Shown: one piece after another, positions 11,176 to 22,960 of the stretch | Numbering within the stretch: the first letter of the stretch is position 1 | How the letters are laid out: each line of letters opens with the position of its first letter | Assembly (NCBI GenBank): GCA_964019135.1 | Contig: OZ025263.1 | Span: forward strand, 21,553,123 to 21,617,122 | Source: Arenicola marina | Taxonomy: Eukaryota; Annelida; Polychaeta; Arenicolidae | DNA: 64,000 nucleotides | Reading direction: 5' to 3' | The notes under the pieces: model-generated | The model's database searches: none | What the model was told of the DNA's origin: nothing | What the model saw: the letters and a program-made list of their open reading frames with translations, nothing else | Program-made: the position numbers and the translations under genes

Positions 11176-12376
11176 ATTATTAGGTGGGTTACTGTGTAAT
11201 TGACGCCGCAGAATGCGCGGCAGGCACATTAAGCACACATTAATTGAGAGCGCCGAGCGTACGTGACAAGCCACTCTAACAACAAGACTATTAAGCGATC
11301 GAGGTCCTTGGTTCCAGTGTAAGCACAGGAGTTTTTTGGCAATGAACTGACAAAACGGGACGTCATTACGACCCGTTCACTGAGGCTCGCTAAATTGCCT
11401 TCCCGTCTGAAATAGTATATAGGGTGCGTGTTCTGGGCCACGTGACTTCTGTCATCCGGGTCCTCATCACGCATGCGTCCTTACGTGCACCGAGTTATTT
11501 GCCCTTCTTGGGTGGCGGCCAGGAGTGAGGGGCGCCGCCACAGCACCCCCGGGGCCCCGCCCTCACCTCCCCTCAGCCCCCAGAACCGACCCCACACCCC
11601 CCAGCCCTGGCCCTGTTGTTAGTACCTGGCACTGCACCGAACGGGGAGTACCAGCGATATAGTATGCGTGTAGGAGGGGGGGGGCGGTGGGGGGGGGGAG
11701 GAGGGGCCTTTATATCAGCACCGTCTCAGTATGGCTGTGTTCCACCCCAACCCCGTCTACCCCGTCTAGCCACCTCCCCCCCCCACCCACCTCTCCCCAC
11801 CCATACCCGTATAAAATGAAATCGTCGCACCCCCGGACTGTCGATGGTGTACATGGTATTCGGTGGTATACTGGGCGACCTCATATATGGCCTGATGAAC
11901 CCTAAACAAATTCCGCTACACCCCTCCCCCTGCCCCCCCCCCCCCCGCCCCTCGCGCCACAATTTCCCAAATAACCTTGATTGGAAGGGAGGAGGAGGGG
12001 GTGGGGGGAGGGGTAGAATTGATGCCCCGATTTCGATATCAGCCCTATTGCCAAATCCCAGTGCTGCTAACACAACCCTCCCACAGCCCCCTCCCTCCCT
12101 CCCCAACCCTCTTCTTCCCTCTTCCGGTCCACTGCCAGAGCCACCTCGTCAGACGGGTGTCCAGGACTCCATTGCCCCACAGAGGATGGGGACTGCCTAT
12201 CGCCATGGCCCATTGTACTCAGTACTAATGAAATGAATCATTAGTGGAGAAGTCATTAATTTTAAATCGTGTTAATCCGGTGTTCCACTTTGGCGCTGGG
12301 CGGTGCTGTCTCTCCCGAGGTCAGGGTGGGTTGGGCCAGAGGGGCGACGAGTGATGCGATGGGGAGAGGACAACTG
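11176..12376. other. Non-coding stretch with poly(C)/poly(G) tracts
   Basis: C-rich and G-rich stretches dominate 11520-12150 (for example 11671-11705, 11775-11800, 11930-11950 and 11988-12015). Overlapping Pro/Gly-rich frames result. Nothing resembles a known protein. Confidence 0.55.
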
Positions 12377-13287
12377 GGGTCAGGGAGTTTGGGGGGAGAG
12401 GGGGTGGTGGTCAGAGGGGTGGGGGTGAAAGAGGTTGGAGGTCAGAGGGTGGGGTCAAACGGGTGTCGTCAGGAGGATGGGGGTCAGAGGGATAGGGGTC
12501 AGAAAGTGGAGGTCAGAGGGATGGAGGTCAGAAAGTGGAGGTCAGAAGGATGGAGGTCAGAAAGTGGAGGTCAGGGGGATGGAGGTCAGAAAGTAGAGGT
12601 CAGAGGGATGGGGGTCAAAGAGGTGGGGGTTTGAGGGGTGGGGGTCATAGGAGTGGAGTCAGAGGCAAGGGGCGACGGGGGCCGGAAGGGTGGGACGACT
12701 GGGGCCAGAGGGATGGGACGACTGGGGTGAGAGGGATGGGACGACTGGGGTCACAGGGATGGGGCGACTGAGGCCAGAGGGATGGGGCGACCGGGGCCGG
12801 AAGGGTGGGACGACTGGGGTCAGAGGGATGGGTCGACTGGGGCCAGAGGGATGGGACGACTGGGGCCAGAGGGATGGGACGACTGGGGCCAGATGGATGG
12901 GACGACTGGGTCAGAGGGATGGGGCGACTGGGTCAGAGGGATGGGACGACTGGGTCAGAGGGATGGGACGCCTGGGGATGGGACGACTGAAGTCAGAGGG
13001 ATGGGCGACTAGGGGTGGGGCGACTAAGGTCAGAGGGATGGGACGACTGGGTATGGGACGACTGGGGTCAGATGGATTGGACGACTGGGGTCAGAGGGAT
13101 GGGACGACTGGGGATGGGACGACAGAGGTCAGAGGGATGGGACGACAGAGGTCAGAGGGATGGGACAACTGGGATGGGACGACTGAGGTCAGAGGGATGG
13201 GACGACTGGGGTCAGAGGGATGGGACGACTGGGGTCAGAGAGATGGGACGCGTGGAGATGGGACGACAGAGGTCAGAGGGATGGGAC
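12377..13287. repeat. 23-bp minisatellite running into an assembly gap
   Basis: Units of the type GGGACGACTGGGGTCAGAGG plus GAT, 23 bp, are regular from about 12690 to the gap. Looser GGTCAGAGGGATGGAGG-type precursors occupy 12377-12690. Shortened units (GGGATGGGACGACTG) are interspersed after about 12960. The array is cut off by the N run, so its true length is unknown. Confidence 0.93.
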
Positions 13288-13487
13288 NNNNNNNNNNNNN
13301 NNNNNNNNNNNNNNNNNNNNNNNNNNNNNNNNNNNNNNNNNNNNNNNNNNNNNNNNNNNNNNNNNNNNNNNNNNNNNNNNNNNNNNNNNNNNNNNNNNNN
13401 NNNNNNNNNNNNNNNNNNNNNNNNNNNNNNNNNNNNNNNNNNNNNNNNNNNNNNNNNNNNNNNNNNNNNNNNNNNNNNNNNNNNNNN
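13288..13487. other. Assembly gap, 200 N
   Basis: Exactly 200 unknown bases, the size used as a placeholder by some scaffolders, so real length is not implied. The array to the left does not resume on the right. Confidence 0.99.
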
Positions 13488-15550
13488 GTCATTTATTCCG
13501 GATCGCACTGACCCCGATGGGGTATTTACCCCGGGCTGACGTTGTAGAGACTTGCCGACGGCCACAAATACTGACATATACCACGGGATAGATGATGCTG
13601 ATGGGAACTCTTGTCCCGGGTAATTCCATGCTGGACGGATGAAGTGCCACTTACTTTGCTCTCATCGACTACTGATTACATTATGATGTATTATTCACAT
13701 TTGTGTCAGGGTTTCTGTCGCCATCACTCTCATGCAGACCGTCCGTAAAAAGGTCAAGTTGGTGTGACCTTTGACCTCCATGTCACGTGTGTCATGCCAC
13801 GTGTAGACTGGGGTCCTTCGTGGTCTATTCCCGGGTGCATATTGCAGATACTGCGAAACCCGACCCGGATTTAACCTGATGGTATGTTCACGCATGGATC
13901 CATCGACATCGTATTATACGTCACCAGATGTTAATTGATATATGACCTGTTCACACTGTGGTCCTGCCCCGATCTGTACAGGCGAGTTCGCCCTGCTGTT
14001 CAACCTTGTGCGCCCAATGAGACGCTAACCCGGGTTGTCTCGGGTACTGATTCAATTCATATAATATATAACTAATTGTCCTTAATTAACCTTGGTGTCA
14101 TGTGACCTCTGGACGGGATCCTACCTGTCCGTAATAAAACCTGTCACTATGAGGGGTTAGTACTGTAGTTATGACTGTAATCGGTGCATGTCGTGCCGCG
14201 ACAATAGACCATTCCAGATACCCCAGGCGACATCTATCGTCAAAAATAAACACTGCGTGTTACGGGTTAGAAAACAGATTATCGCATGCGTTAACCATAG
14301 AGTTTACCATAGAGTTATAATCGGTACACATCGTGTACCTAGTTATGTATTCTGAACAATATATATTTTTCAATTCGATTTTTAATATATCAAGACAAAA
14401 TAGACGCCAGAACCATAATTATTTCCGCACTGAAGAACATCTGCAAACCGGGAATATGGCCGCTTTCCTGCTACGCACAGCGGAGTGAGTCTTTCCATTC
14501 GCCAGTCGGCATTGATATCAGCTCAGTTTTTTCTCGGCTTTTATGCCTCCATCTCGTTCTTAAAACGATCTTATTTGATAGTCGAGATATCTATCTATAC
14601 TAAGTGAGCCTAAAGGGTTTGTTTTTAGAGAACACCCTGTTAACCTATGATAAACTGTTGAAAAGTATGCAGCTGTAAGTCAGTACCCCCCTTTCACATG
14701 CTATGCTGCGCAGAGCGAGTTAACCCGAAACACGCGCCTGTCAGAATTCCCCTGGAATGGTCTATTGAAGGGTCGTTCTTAAGGTGTCTCAGGGAGGGAC
14801 CGACTACTCATTGCGAAAGACATCGGATCTTGATCATACACAACATGGACATGGGCACGCCAGCTCTGGAAGACCCATCTGGAGAAAACATTTGTACACC
14901 ACGCGCATCTGAGTCTGCTCTCCGACGACCGTCATGTGGACTGGGGCTAAAGCTGAATCCAGGGGAAACCTATTGACATTACTGAGATACACAGAACTGT
15001 AATGTGATATTAAGGTACACAGCTGCTGTAGTATTAGGTTCGGGATATTTTCCGTCTGCTGAGAGAAACACTGGCAATTTTTTTCATTTGCTACTGGATG
15101 ATCCTGGTCAAGCAAGCAGGCGTGCTCAGTCTCAAACTGATCAAACGCATTCGAATAACTCGTATGAGACTCACGCGGTGGAGCCACCGCTCACTCAGGG
15201 TGAGTTCGGGTATGCGAGCGGAGTAGTCGGACTACGCGAAGTGTGTAACCGAACGCGAAGATTGTGGTCCGATAGCGCGGTCACGTGGTATATTTTACTC
15301 CCGGACCTTACTCCCCACTCAGAGGGGGGATCACGAGTTCAGCCAGTGCAACATTCACGCTGATTGCGGATTTTGCGTCCGGTTTATTTTGATCCGCACA
15401 TGAGCGGAAAGTATGAGTGCGCATGCTCCAAATATCTGCGCCGATTACTCCTGTCACATATCCGAACTCAACTCCAGCTTCTGACATTGGGGCTAGCACT
15501 CTGCCAGCAGAGAGAGCTCGTTCCTCACATGACCTCACTGCCCTGCCCCC
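13488..15550. other. Non-coding stretch, no gene recognised
   Basis: Mixed-composition sequence with no array and no recognisable protein. The frames at 14698-14976, 15004-15363 and 15364-15693 lack domains, repeats or codon patterns that would support them. The one structured element is a cluster of nuclear-receptor and E-box motifs at 13749-13803. Confidence 0.55.
13749..13803 (-). promoter_or_regulatory. Nuclear-receptor DR1 with adjacent half-site and two E-boxes
   Basis: TGACCTTTGACCT at 13765-13777 is, on the minus strand, a perfect DR1 (AGGTCA, one base, AGGTCA), the established site for RXR heterodimers, HNF4 and COUP-TF. A third AGGTCA half-site lies at 13751-13756 on the plus strand. 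CACGTG E-boxes lie at 13784-13789 and 13798-13803. The tight grouping suggests an enhancer, but no target gene is visible and motif matches can arise by chance. Confidence 0.4.
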
Positions 15551-16175
15551 ACTGTCTGCCTTCGACTCACCCCGCTTGGGTTCCATTATATTTTTGTTGT
15601 CGCCCACTTCCCCAATGCATTTTCACACTCGCTCGCCAGGGCGGCGCTGCGCAAATTGATAGGAAAAATGCGCGGCGCCTTTCTACAAATTAGTGCCGGA
15701 GACCCAGCCTAAGCCTAATAACACACAGTATCAGGTGATCAAAATATAGAGTTCCATCAAAATTATGACTTTTTTCGACACACACGTGTACAAGATGTTT
15801 TTGTCTGCATTAAATACACAGAGCTCGTTATTTTTATGTTTTTTGTTGAATTTATAATGCTGAAAGAAATTGCAATTGATTTGACCGTTATTCAAAAATG
15901 TCGAAATTTACTACCGGCCGGTGAAAGAGGAGCTTGCGTATTCACGAATCGTTTTAGAGGTTGTTTAGGTTAACTTTAGCATTTTCTATGCAGAATTTAA
16001 GTGTTTCACGACTTTGACCTCGATTGAACTCGAAATCAACAGCGGAGTATTTGCCAAACTGCGAATAGATGTTCGATTAGATTCATTTCCAATTTTCGCG
16101 TATGAAGGATAATTCTGATGGTTAAATTTGACGTCAGACAGATGGGACTACAGTGTGAGCGGGACGCCCTGTGCC
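15551..16175 (+). repeat. Unclassified dispersed repeat, copy B (longest)
   Basis: The part at 15551-15945 matches 60590-60902 in inverted orientation. The part at 16005-16175 matches about 3230-3460 in inverted orientation. Shared blocks include CACACTCGCTCGCCAGGG, GCGCTGCGCAAATTGATAGG, TTAGTGCCGGAGACCCAGCC and, further on, a TTGACCGTT...CCGGCCG...GCTTGCGTA stretch. A difference of about 100 bp separates two blocks relative to copy C. There is no coding potential or clear terminal repeat, so the class is unknown. Confidence 0.65.
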
Positions 16176-16401
16176 GGGGGGTCGTTGGGCCTGCAGGCTT
16201 GGAGACGAGCAACAGACCGATACAATAGCAAGCGATCGGCTATATTAGCAAGCGAACCGATTTTCTAAATCAGAACTATAAACGTTTATTAAACGTCTTT
16301 TGGAGACATAGCTACATGTATATTCACACCAACGATGAAGTGGAACCAGAGATCTGAGACAAAGGAGAAATAATAATCCGGAGTGCGGAAGGTGCGTGAG
16401 G
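16176..16401. other. Short unique stretch before the telomere-like run
   Basis: No gene, array or transposon feature recognised; the sequence is of mixed composition. Confidence 0.5.
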
Positions 16402-16445
16402 TTAGGGTTAGGGTTAGGGTTAGGGTTAGGGTTAGGGTTAGGGTT
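16402..16445 (+). repeat. Interstitial telomere-like repeat (TTAGGG)7
   Basis: Seven perfect tandem TTAGGG units at 16402-16443. TTAGGG is the ancestral metazoan telomere repeat. The run is far too short to be a telomere and has no degenerate flanks, so it is an interstitial telomeric sequence, probably inserted at a repaired break or left by an ancient end. Confidence 0.97.
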
Positions 16446-17689
16446 GAGGCACTGGACATCGGCGGAACCGTAGGGAGGTCACAGGAGAAAGAACGACACA
16501 CAAAGCCGGGAGAATATGAGAGATGCAAGGATGGTGAGCGTCATGAATGAAACAAATAAAGGACAAAGAGCTCGAGGAAGAAAACACGGGAGTTGAAAAA
16601 GGGAAAAGAGTACAAAAGACAAGCATTTGTTGACAGCAACAGAAGAAAGTAACGTTGCACACATGTGTAACGGAATGAATGACAAATAAGGAGTTGAAAG
16701 GACCGGGAACACGAGATGGAGATGGAGGAGGCAAAAGGCTAGACGCAAAAATAGGAAAGACGGGAGCGGCAGCATATCACAACAACATCGTACGAAGGGT
16801 ATGGAGAAAAACGTGTGGAGAGGGAGAACAATAAAGAAGATAGCACAGAAGAGACGTGAAAATGTGTATGAAATATAAATCAAAGACGAACAGCGTAGTT
16901 AGTAGTGAAGGAATACGTTACTCTGTTGTAGGCAGCGTAAAATCAAAGACATAGAGAGTGCGTGAGTGGTGGTGGTGTGCGGGGGTCGGGAAATGGAGAC
17001 GGGGGAGGCTGGGAGATCTGGGTGGTGGGGGGGGGCGGGGTTAAAGTAGAGGGTGAAAAATACATGGGGACTAGGCGATGGGGATGGCTGGATGAGGGAG
17101 GAGGGAGGAGGGAGGAGTAAGAGTGGTGGGTGGGTGAGGCGGGAGAGGCAGGAATCTGGCTACTCTCAGGACCCCTGGCTGCGGCTAGACAGCGGCCAGG
17201 ACTCCCTCGAGTACCCGTATGTCACCCGTCACGAGCCTCGATGCGGTATCAATATTTCACATATCATTATTCCCCAGTGGTGAAGGTGAGGTGAGGTGAG
17301 GTGGTGTTGGGAGGGGGGGAGGGGGGAGGAGGGCGTTGCGGCCGCGTGAGGGGGGACCACTAATTCCGCAGAGTTTGACGAGACACACCCTCGCCATTTA
17401 CCTGTCAACAATCACGAATTGTAGGGTGTGGTTCAGAAAGGTGGAGGTGGTTGGGTTGGGGGCAGGGGGCTGGGGGTGTCGGTGGAGAGGGGGCTAAAGG
17501 GAAAACGTGTTCAAAGAATAGGGGGATAAGGGGCGATATATTTGGCGTAGCGGGGGGGGGGGGCGCAGGGTGGTGGGGGTGGAGCGGTGTTGCAGGGTCG
17601 GAGGGGGAGGGGGTGGGGAAGCTGATATCACAGAGAGAGAGTCACATCGGGTGGCATTAAATAGGCGGTTTATTTACCATGTGACCGGG
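16446..17689. other. Purine-rich then G-rich non-coding stretch
   Basis: From 16446 to about 16960 the plus strand is strongly A/G-biased, which produces Leu/Phe/Ser-rich minus-strand frames (to 134 codons). From about 16975 to 17640 it is G-rich, with GAGGT and GGGAGGA microrepeats near 17283-17335. No gene is recognised. Confidence 0.55.
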
Positions 17690-17935
17690 AAGTTTAAGTT
17701 AACATCAGTTATGTATCATGTGGTAAAGGGATTTAAGGTTACATATCCGTTAAATATCATAAAGGAGTTTAAGGTTACATATCCGTTAAATATCATAAAG
17801 GAGTTTAAGGTTACATATTCGTTGAATGTCATAAAGGAGTTTAAGGTTACATATCTGTTATGCATCATGTGGTAAAGGGTTTAAGGTTACATATCGGTTA
17901 TATATAAGGCGTTATGGGTTACATATCGGGTTACG
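17690..17935. repeat. 36-bp minisatellite, about 6-7 copies
   Basis: Units read AAGGAGTTTAAGGTTACATA followed by TCCGTTAAATATCAT and one more base, 36 bp. Two central units are nearly identical and the outer ones are diverged or shortened. Confidence 0.85.
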
Positions 17936-18054
17936 CGCGAGGGACATGGATTATGTATGGGCCACAGATTTAGCTCATTGCAAAAGGTTAACAAGGACTA
18001 GGATGGATTAGACCAGATTAGGGGTTTCAGATCACTTCGTGCGAATGCATAGTT

Positions 18055-20424
18055 CATTAGATCGAGGGATCACTGGGATACTTTACTAGATCCAGGGATC
18101 ACTCGGATAGTTTACTGGATCCAGGGATCACTGGGATAGTTTGCCAGACCCAAGGATCACTGGGATAGTATACCAGATCCAGGGATCACTGGGATAGTTT
18201 ACTAGATCCATGGATCACTGGGATAGTTTACTAGATCCAGGGATCACTGGGATAGTTTACCAAATCCAAGGATCACTGGGATAGTTTACTTGATCTGGGG
18301 ATCACTGTGATAGTTTACCAGATCCAAGGATCACTGAGATAGTTTACTAGATCCAGGGATCACTGGGATGGTCTACGAGATCCAGGGATCACTGGGATAG
18401 TTTACCAGATCCAGGGATTACTGGGATAGTTTACTAGAACCAAGGATCACTGGGATAGTTTACCAGATCCTGGGATCACTGGGATAGTTTACCAGATCCA
18501 GGGATCACTGGGATAATTTACCAGATCCAGGGATCACTGGGATAGTTTACCAGATCCAGGGATCACTGGGATAGTTTACCAGATCAAAGGATCACTGGGA
18601 TAGTTTACCAGATCCAGGGATGACTGGGATAGTTAACCAGATCCAAGGATCACTGGGATAGTTTACTAGATCCAAGGATCACTGGGATAATTTACCAGAT
18701 CAAGGGATCACATAGTTTACCAGATCGAGAGATCACTGGAATAGTTTGCTAGATCCAAGGATCACTGGGATAGTTTACCAGATCCAGGGATCACTGGGAT
18801 AGTTTACCAGATCCAGGGATCACTGGGATAGTTTACCAGATCCAAGGATCACTGGGATAGTTTACCAGATCCAGGGATCACTGGGATAGTTTACCAGATC
18901 CAGGGATCACTGGGATAGTTTACCAGATCCAAGGATCACTGGGATAGTTTACCAGATCCAGGGATCACTGGGATAGTTTACCAGATCCAGGGATCACTGG
19001 GATAGTTTACCAGATCCAGGGATTACTGGGATAGTTTACTAGATCCAGGGTCCACTGGCATAGTTGACCAGATCCAGGGATCACTGGGATAGTTTACCAG
19101 ATCCAGGGATCACTGGGATAGTTTACTAGGTCCCGGGATCACTGGGATAGTTTACTAGATCCCGGGATCACTGGAATAGTTTACCAGATCCAAGGATCAC
19201 TGGGATAGTTTACCAGATTCAGGGATCACTGGGATAGTTTACCAGATCCAGGGATCACTGGGATAGTTTACCAGATCCAAGGATCACTGGGATAGTTTAC
19301 TAGATCCAAGGAGCACTGGGATAGTTTACCAGATCCTGGGATCACTGGGATAGTTTACCAGATCCAGGGATCACTGGGATAGTTTACCAGATCCAGGGAT
19401 CACTGGGATAGTTTACCAGATCCAGGGATCACTGGGATAGTTTACCAGATCAAAGGATCACTGGGATAGTTTACCAGATCCAGGGATGACTGGGATAGTT
19501 TACCAGATCCAAGGATCACTGGGATAGTTTACTAGATCCATGGATCACTGGGATAATTTACCAGATCAAGGGATCACTGGGATAGTTTACCAGATCGAGG
19601 GATCACTGGAATAGTTTACTACATCCAAGGATCACTGGGATAGTTTACCAGATCCAGGGATCACTGGGATAGTTTACCAGATCCAGGGATCACTGGGATA
19701 GTTTACTAGATCCAGGGATGACTGGGATAGTTTACCAGATCCAAGGATCACTGGGATAGTTTACTAGATCCATGGATCACTGGGATAATTTAACAGATCA
19801 AGGGATCACTGGGATAGTTTACCAGATCGAGGGATCACTGGAATAGTTTACTAGATCCAAGGATCACTGGGATAGTTTACCAGATCCAGGGATCACTGGG
19901 ATAGTTTACTAGATCCAGGGATCACTGGGATAGTTTACCAGATCCAAGGATCACTGGGATAGTTTACTAGATCCATGGATCACTGGGATAGTTTACTAGA
20001 TCCAGGGATGACTGGGATAGTTTACCAGATCCAAGGATCACTGGGATAGTTTACTAGATCCATGGATCACTGGGATAATTTAACAGATCAAGGGATCACT
20101 GGGATAGTTTACCAGATCGAGGGATCACTGGAATAGTTTACTAGATCCAGGGATCACTGGGATAGTTTACCAGATCCAGGGATCACTGGGATAGTTTACT
20201 AGATCCAGGGATCACTGGGATAGTTTACCAGATCCAAGGATCACTGGGATAGTTTACTAGATCCAGGGATCACTGGGATAGTTTACTAGATCCATGGATC
20301 ACTGGGATAGTTTACTAGATCCAAGGATCACTGGGATAGTTTACCGGATCCAGGGATCACCGGGATAGTTTACCAGATCCAGGGATCACTGGGATAGTTC
20401 ACTAGATCCAAGGATCACTGGGAC
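18055..20424. repeat. 29-bp palindrome-bearing minisatellite, about 80 copies
   Basis: Unit AGATCCAGGGATCACTGGGA plus TAGTTTACC, 29 bp. Most units contain a palindromic core GATCC-NN-GGATC whose central dinucleotide varies (AG, AA, AT, TG, CG) while the arms are mostly kept. Higher-order structure is present: a block with TAACAGATCA at 19791 recurs at 20081 (290 bp, 10 units), and a related block lies 232 bp (8 units) earlier. Stops in all frames prevent long open frames. Confidence 0.96.
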
Positions 20425-21295
20425 AAACGGGTGCAAGGATGAAATGATAAAAGTGCAAATACGGGAGAATGCATGAAAGATATAGGGTTGCATCTCAGAT
20501 ATTATAGATTGCAGAATGGAAAAGGAAATAGGGTTATTCCAAACTGCGGATTCTCTACGGAACGAAACACGGTTTGGGTTGTCAGCCGCTTAGAAAGCTG
20601 AAATATGAATCACAAAGCGTTACCTGCCAGTACCCAGAGATCGTTAAATTTTCAAACAGTTTAAAACCAACCTGTTAGTGAAATACATTTATCGCATACA
20701 GACATCGTCAACAAAGTAAAAACAGCGTCATATTGGCAAAGCGTCAAAGAATAATGAATTATAGACCAGTTGACAACTCCGCGGAGATGACGAAGGGCTC
20801 CGGCTCGTAAAGCCTGAACCCGATTAGTTGGCGTCGGTATCTCCGACCAATGATTAAATCCCCGGGCGTGAAATCAGCCAGTGATATACGTGTGTAGATC
20901 ACGGGGCTCATGCCTGGTTCCCCGCTGATAGCCTGGGTCCCTCATCGGATCGGCATATGTTATGTGCTGCAAATATCGCAACAAAAAAAACAGCCTTCAC
21001 GCAGCTGCTAAGTAAGTGCCAAAATCTGCCGCCAGAGATGGTTTCTATGGCACCACTTACGTCACCCATTAGACGCCTGCGTATCAGCGGCTTGCGAATA
21101 ATCAAACGGCAAAGTAATATTAAAGTGTATACAACATGTCATAACTGCGGCAAATAATCCATATTAATAGTTGGGTACACTCCAGGGTGTCGTAGGGTAG
21201 TTCCCTTGTTTTTGGTACTTAGTTCATACTCTCAAAGCGGGTACGCCTTTTGGGTCGTTCTCCTAATAGTAGGGGGCGCTGCTGTCGTCAGCAAA
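20425..21295. other. Non-coding stretch, nothing recognised
   Basis: Mixed-composition sequence following the 29-bp array. Only short frames occur (up to about 66 codons), and I see no repeat, transposon signature or RNA gene. Confidence 0.5.
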
Positions 21296-21452
21296 CTACT
21301 GGCACCCCCACCCCCAACACCCCCGTCGCCACCACCACCACCCCCACTACCACCACCACCACCCCCACTACCGCCACCACCCCCACTACCACCACCACCC
21401 ACGTCGCCGTCACCACCCCCGCCACCACCCCCGTCGCCACCCCCATCCCCTA
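21296..21452. repeat. CAC/CCA-rich low-complexity tract
   Basis: Interleaved CCACCA, CCCCCACTA and CGTCGC triplets give a polyproline-like plus-strand frame (21206-21511, 101 codons) and a Gly-rich minus-strand frame. The hydrophobic start (LVLSSYSQSGYAFWVVLLIVGGAAVV) preceding the proline run looks superficially like a membrane segment. No conserved domain is present and the length is set by the repeat, so it is recorded as low-complexity DNA. Confidence 0.7.
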
Positions 21453-22549
21453 GCGGGACGCCTAGGAAGCAGAGGGTCTGGTCATCAATTGGCCGTTTAA
21501 CCAGGACGTGACGCCAATCTGGGTCATGTGCTGCAGCCGTTGTCACGCGCCGCGGTCGTTGTCTCGCTGTTAGATCATGCCGCGAGGCGGCGCCACTCTC
21601 ACTCTGTCACCGATAGGTCACGGGGGTTCTCCAAGTAGGGGGCGTCCCAGCGACTCGATCAAAGTGGCCCCGGCACCTTCGTACCCAGTGCCACCAAGTT
21701 AAGTGGCTGCACCGGATTTCACAGAGTCCAATATCGATGGCCTTAACAAAAAAAACACTTGGTACTCGGCAATTACTTACATTAATATATCCCCTGCAAT
21801 CACGAGGCGCACACATCCGATGCGGCTGGCCAATGAAATTATAAAGGTGTAAATGCCAATAAAACAAGAAAAAGCCATTTGATGGCGTTTGATGCTTCCA
21901 TCGGCTAAAGCTGATTTGTGTCAAGATCAGAGCTGGGTTGGGTCGACATAGGCTTACAGGGTTCGGTGGCTATACGAGAGGCTGGGGGGGGGGGGTGGTA
22001 GGGGTAGGCGGCGGTGGGGGGCCGAAGGGCGGGGGCCGAATGGCGGGGGCGGGAGTGTGGGGGTGGGGGCTGGAGGGCGGGGGCGGCGGGGCGGGAGGGT
22101 GGAGGGCGAGTAAGTGCATCTACGTGCTGGGTTTGTCTGGGGTTATGCCCCAACCTTGAGAGCCGCTCTCACAGACGCCGCACTCTTTGTAGTGCCACTA
22201 AATTTCTCACTTTTAATCAAAGTGGCGGTGGCCCATACCTTGGATAGTATTAACCCGTCCTCCACTCCGGCTATACATAATGTCTGCAATGACGAGCGCC
22301 TTTGTGTCCACAATATCTCTCTTTCTCTTTGGTGTGGCATTATGGCCGCAAGAGGCGCCCCCGTCGACATGGGCACGCCCTCTGCCGGCCATCGATAGCC
22401 AAACTGCTACATTATGACAACCACAAGTCGCGGGGACAGAAGTGGGAGTGACCTCTGCCCTGACCTCTGCCCACCCCCTATCAACACTCAGTCCGCTTTT
22501 GTTGACCTCCATTCATATTAATCACTTTTATGCTTTTCTCCCCCACTAT
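21453..22549. other. Non-coding stretch with G-rich tract
   Basis: A GGGGGCGGGAGG-type stretch occupies about 21980-22105. The rest is mixed. Frames of 73-105 codons on both strands overlap one another and show no recognisable protein features. Confidence 0.5.
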
Positions 22550-22960
22550 TGATCTTAATTACGTTCTCGTTTCTCTGTCCCGTATTCCTATTAATCACTT
22601 TCTTGTTTCTCAGTCCCGTTTCTATTCCTATTAACCACTTTCTTGTTTCTCAGTCCCGTTTCTATTCCTATTAACCACTTTCTTGTTTCTCTGTCCCCTT
22701 TCTATTCCTATTAACCACTTTCTTGTTTCTCTGTCCCGTTTAGATTCACATTCTTCCCTTTATCGCTTCTGTTCCGTTTCTATTCGTATTAATCAGTTCT
22801 GGTTATTCTCCAGCACTATTAATCTTAATCCAGTTCTCGTTTCTCTGTCCCGTTTCTATTCATTTAATCACTTTCTCGTTTCTCTGCCTAGTTTCTATTC
22901 ACCTTAATCACTCTTGTTGTTCTGTCCCTTTTCTCTTTATTCTCATCACTGTGTCGTTGC
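22550..22960. repeat. 40-bp pyrimidine-rich minisatellite
   Basis: Units of the type TTAACCACTTTCTTGTTTCT followed by CAGTCCCGTTTCTATTCCTA, 40 bp. Three copies are near perfect between about 22590 and 22740, with progressively degraded and irregularly spaced copies on both sides. Confidence 0.85.

Noticed and set aside
15004-15693. Consecutive 119- and 109-codon frames suggesting a small gene
   Set aside because: The second overlaps the dispersed repeat copy at 15551 onward and neither shows any protein feature.
18055-20424. CRISPR-like array
   Set aside because: The whole 29-bp unit repeats head to tail with no unique spacers, and the DNA is from an animal; it is a minisatellite. The same applies to the other arrays.
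21206-21511. Possible small membrane protein with proline-rich tail
   Set aside because: The proline part is simple-sequence DNA and the hydrophobic part is about 25 residues without other support; no conservation can be shown.
14846-22381. Shared word GACATGGGCACGCC at about 14846 and 22368
   Set aside because: The match does not extend beyond 14 bases, so it is compatible with chance.
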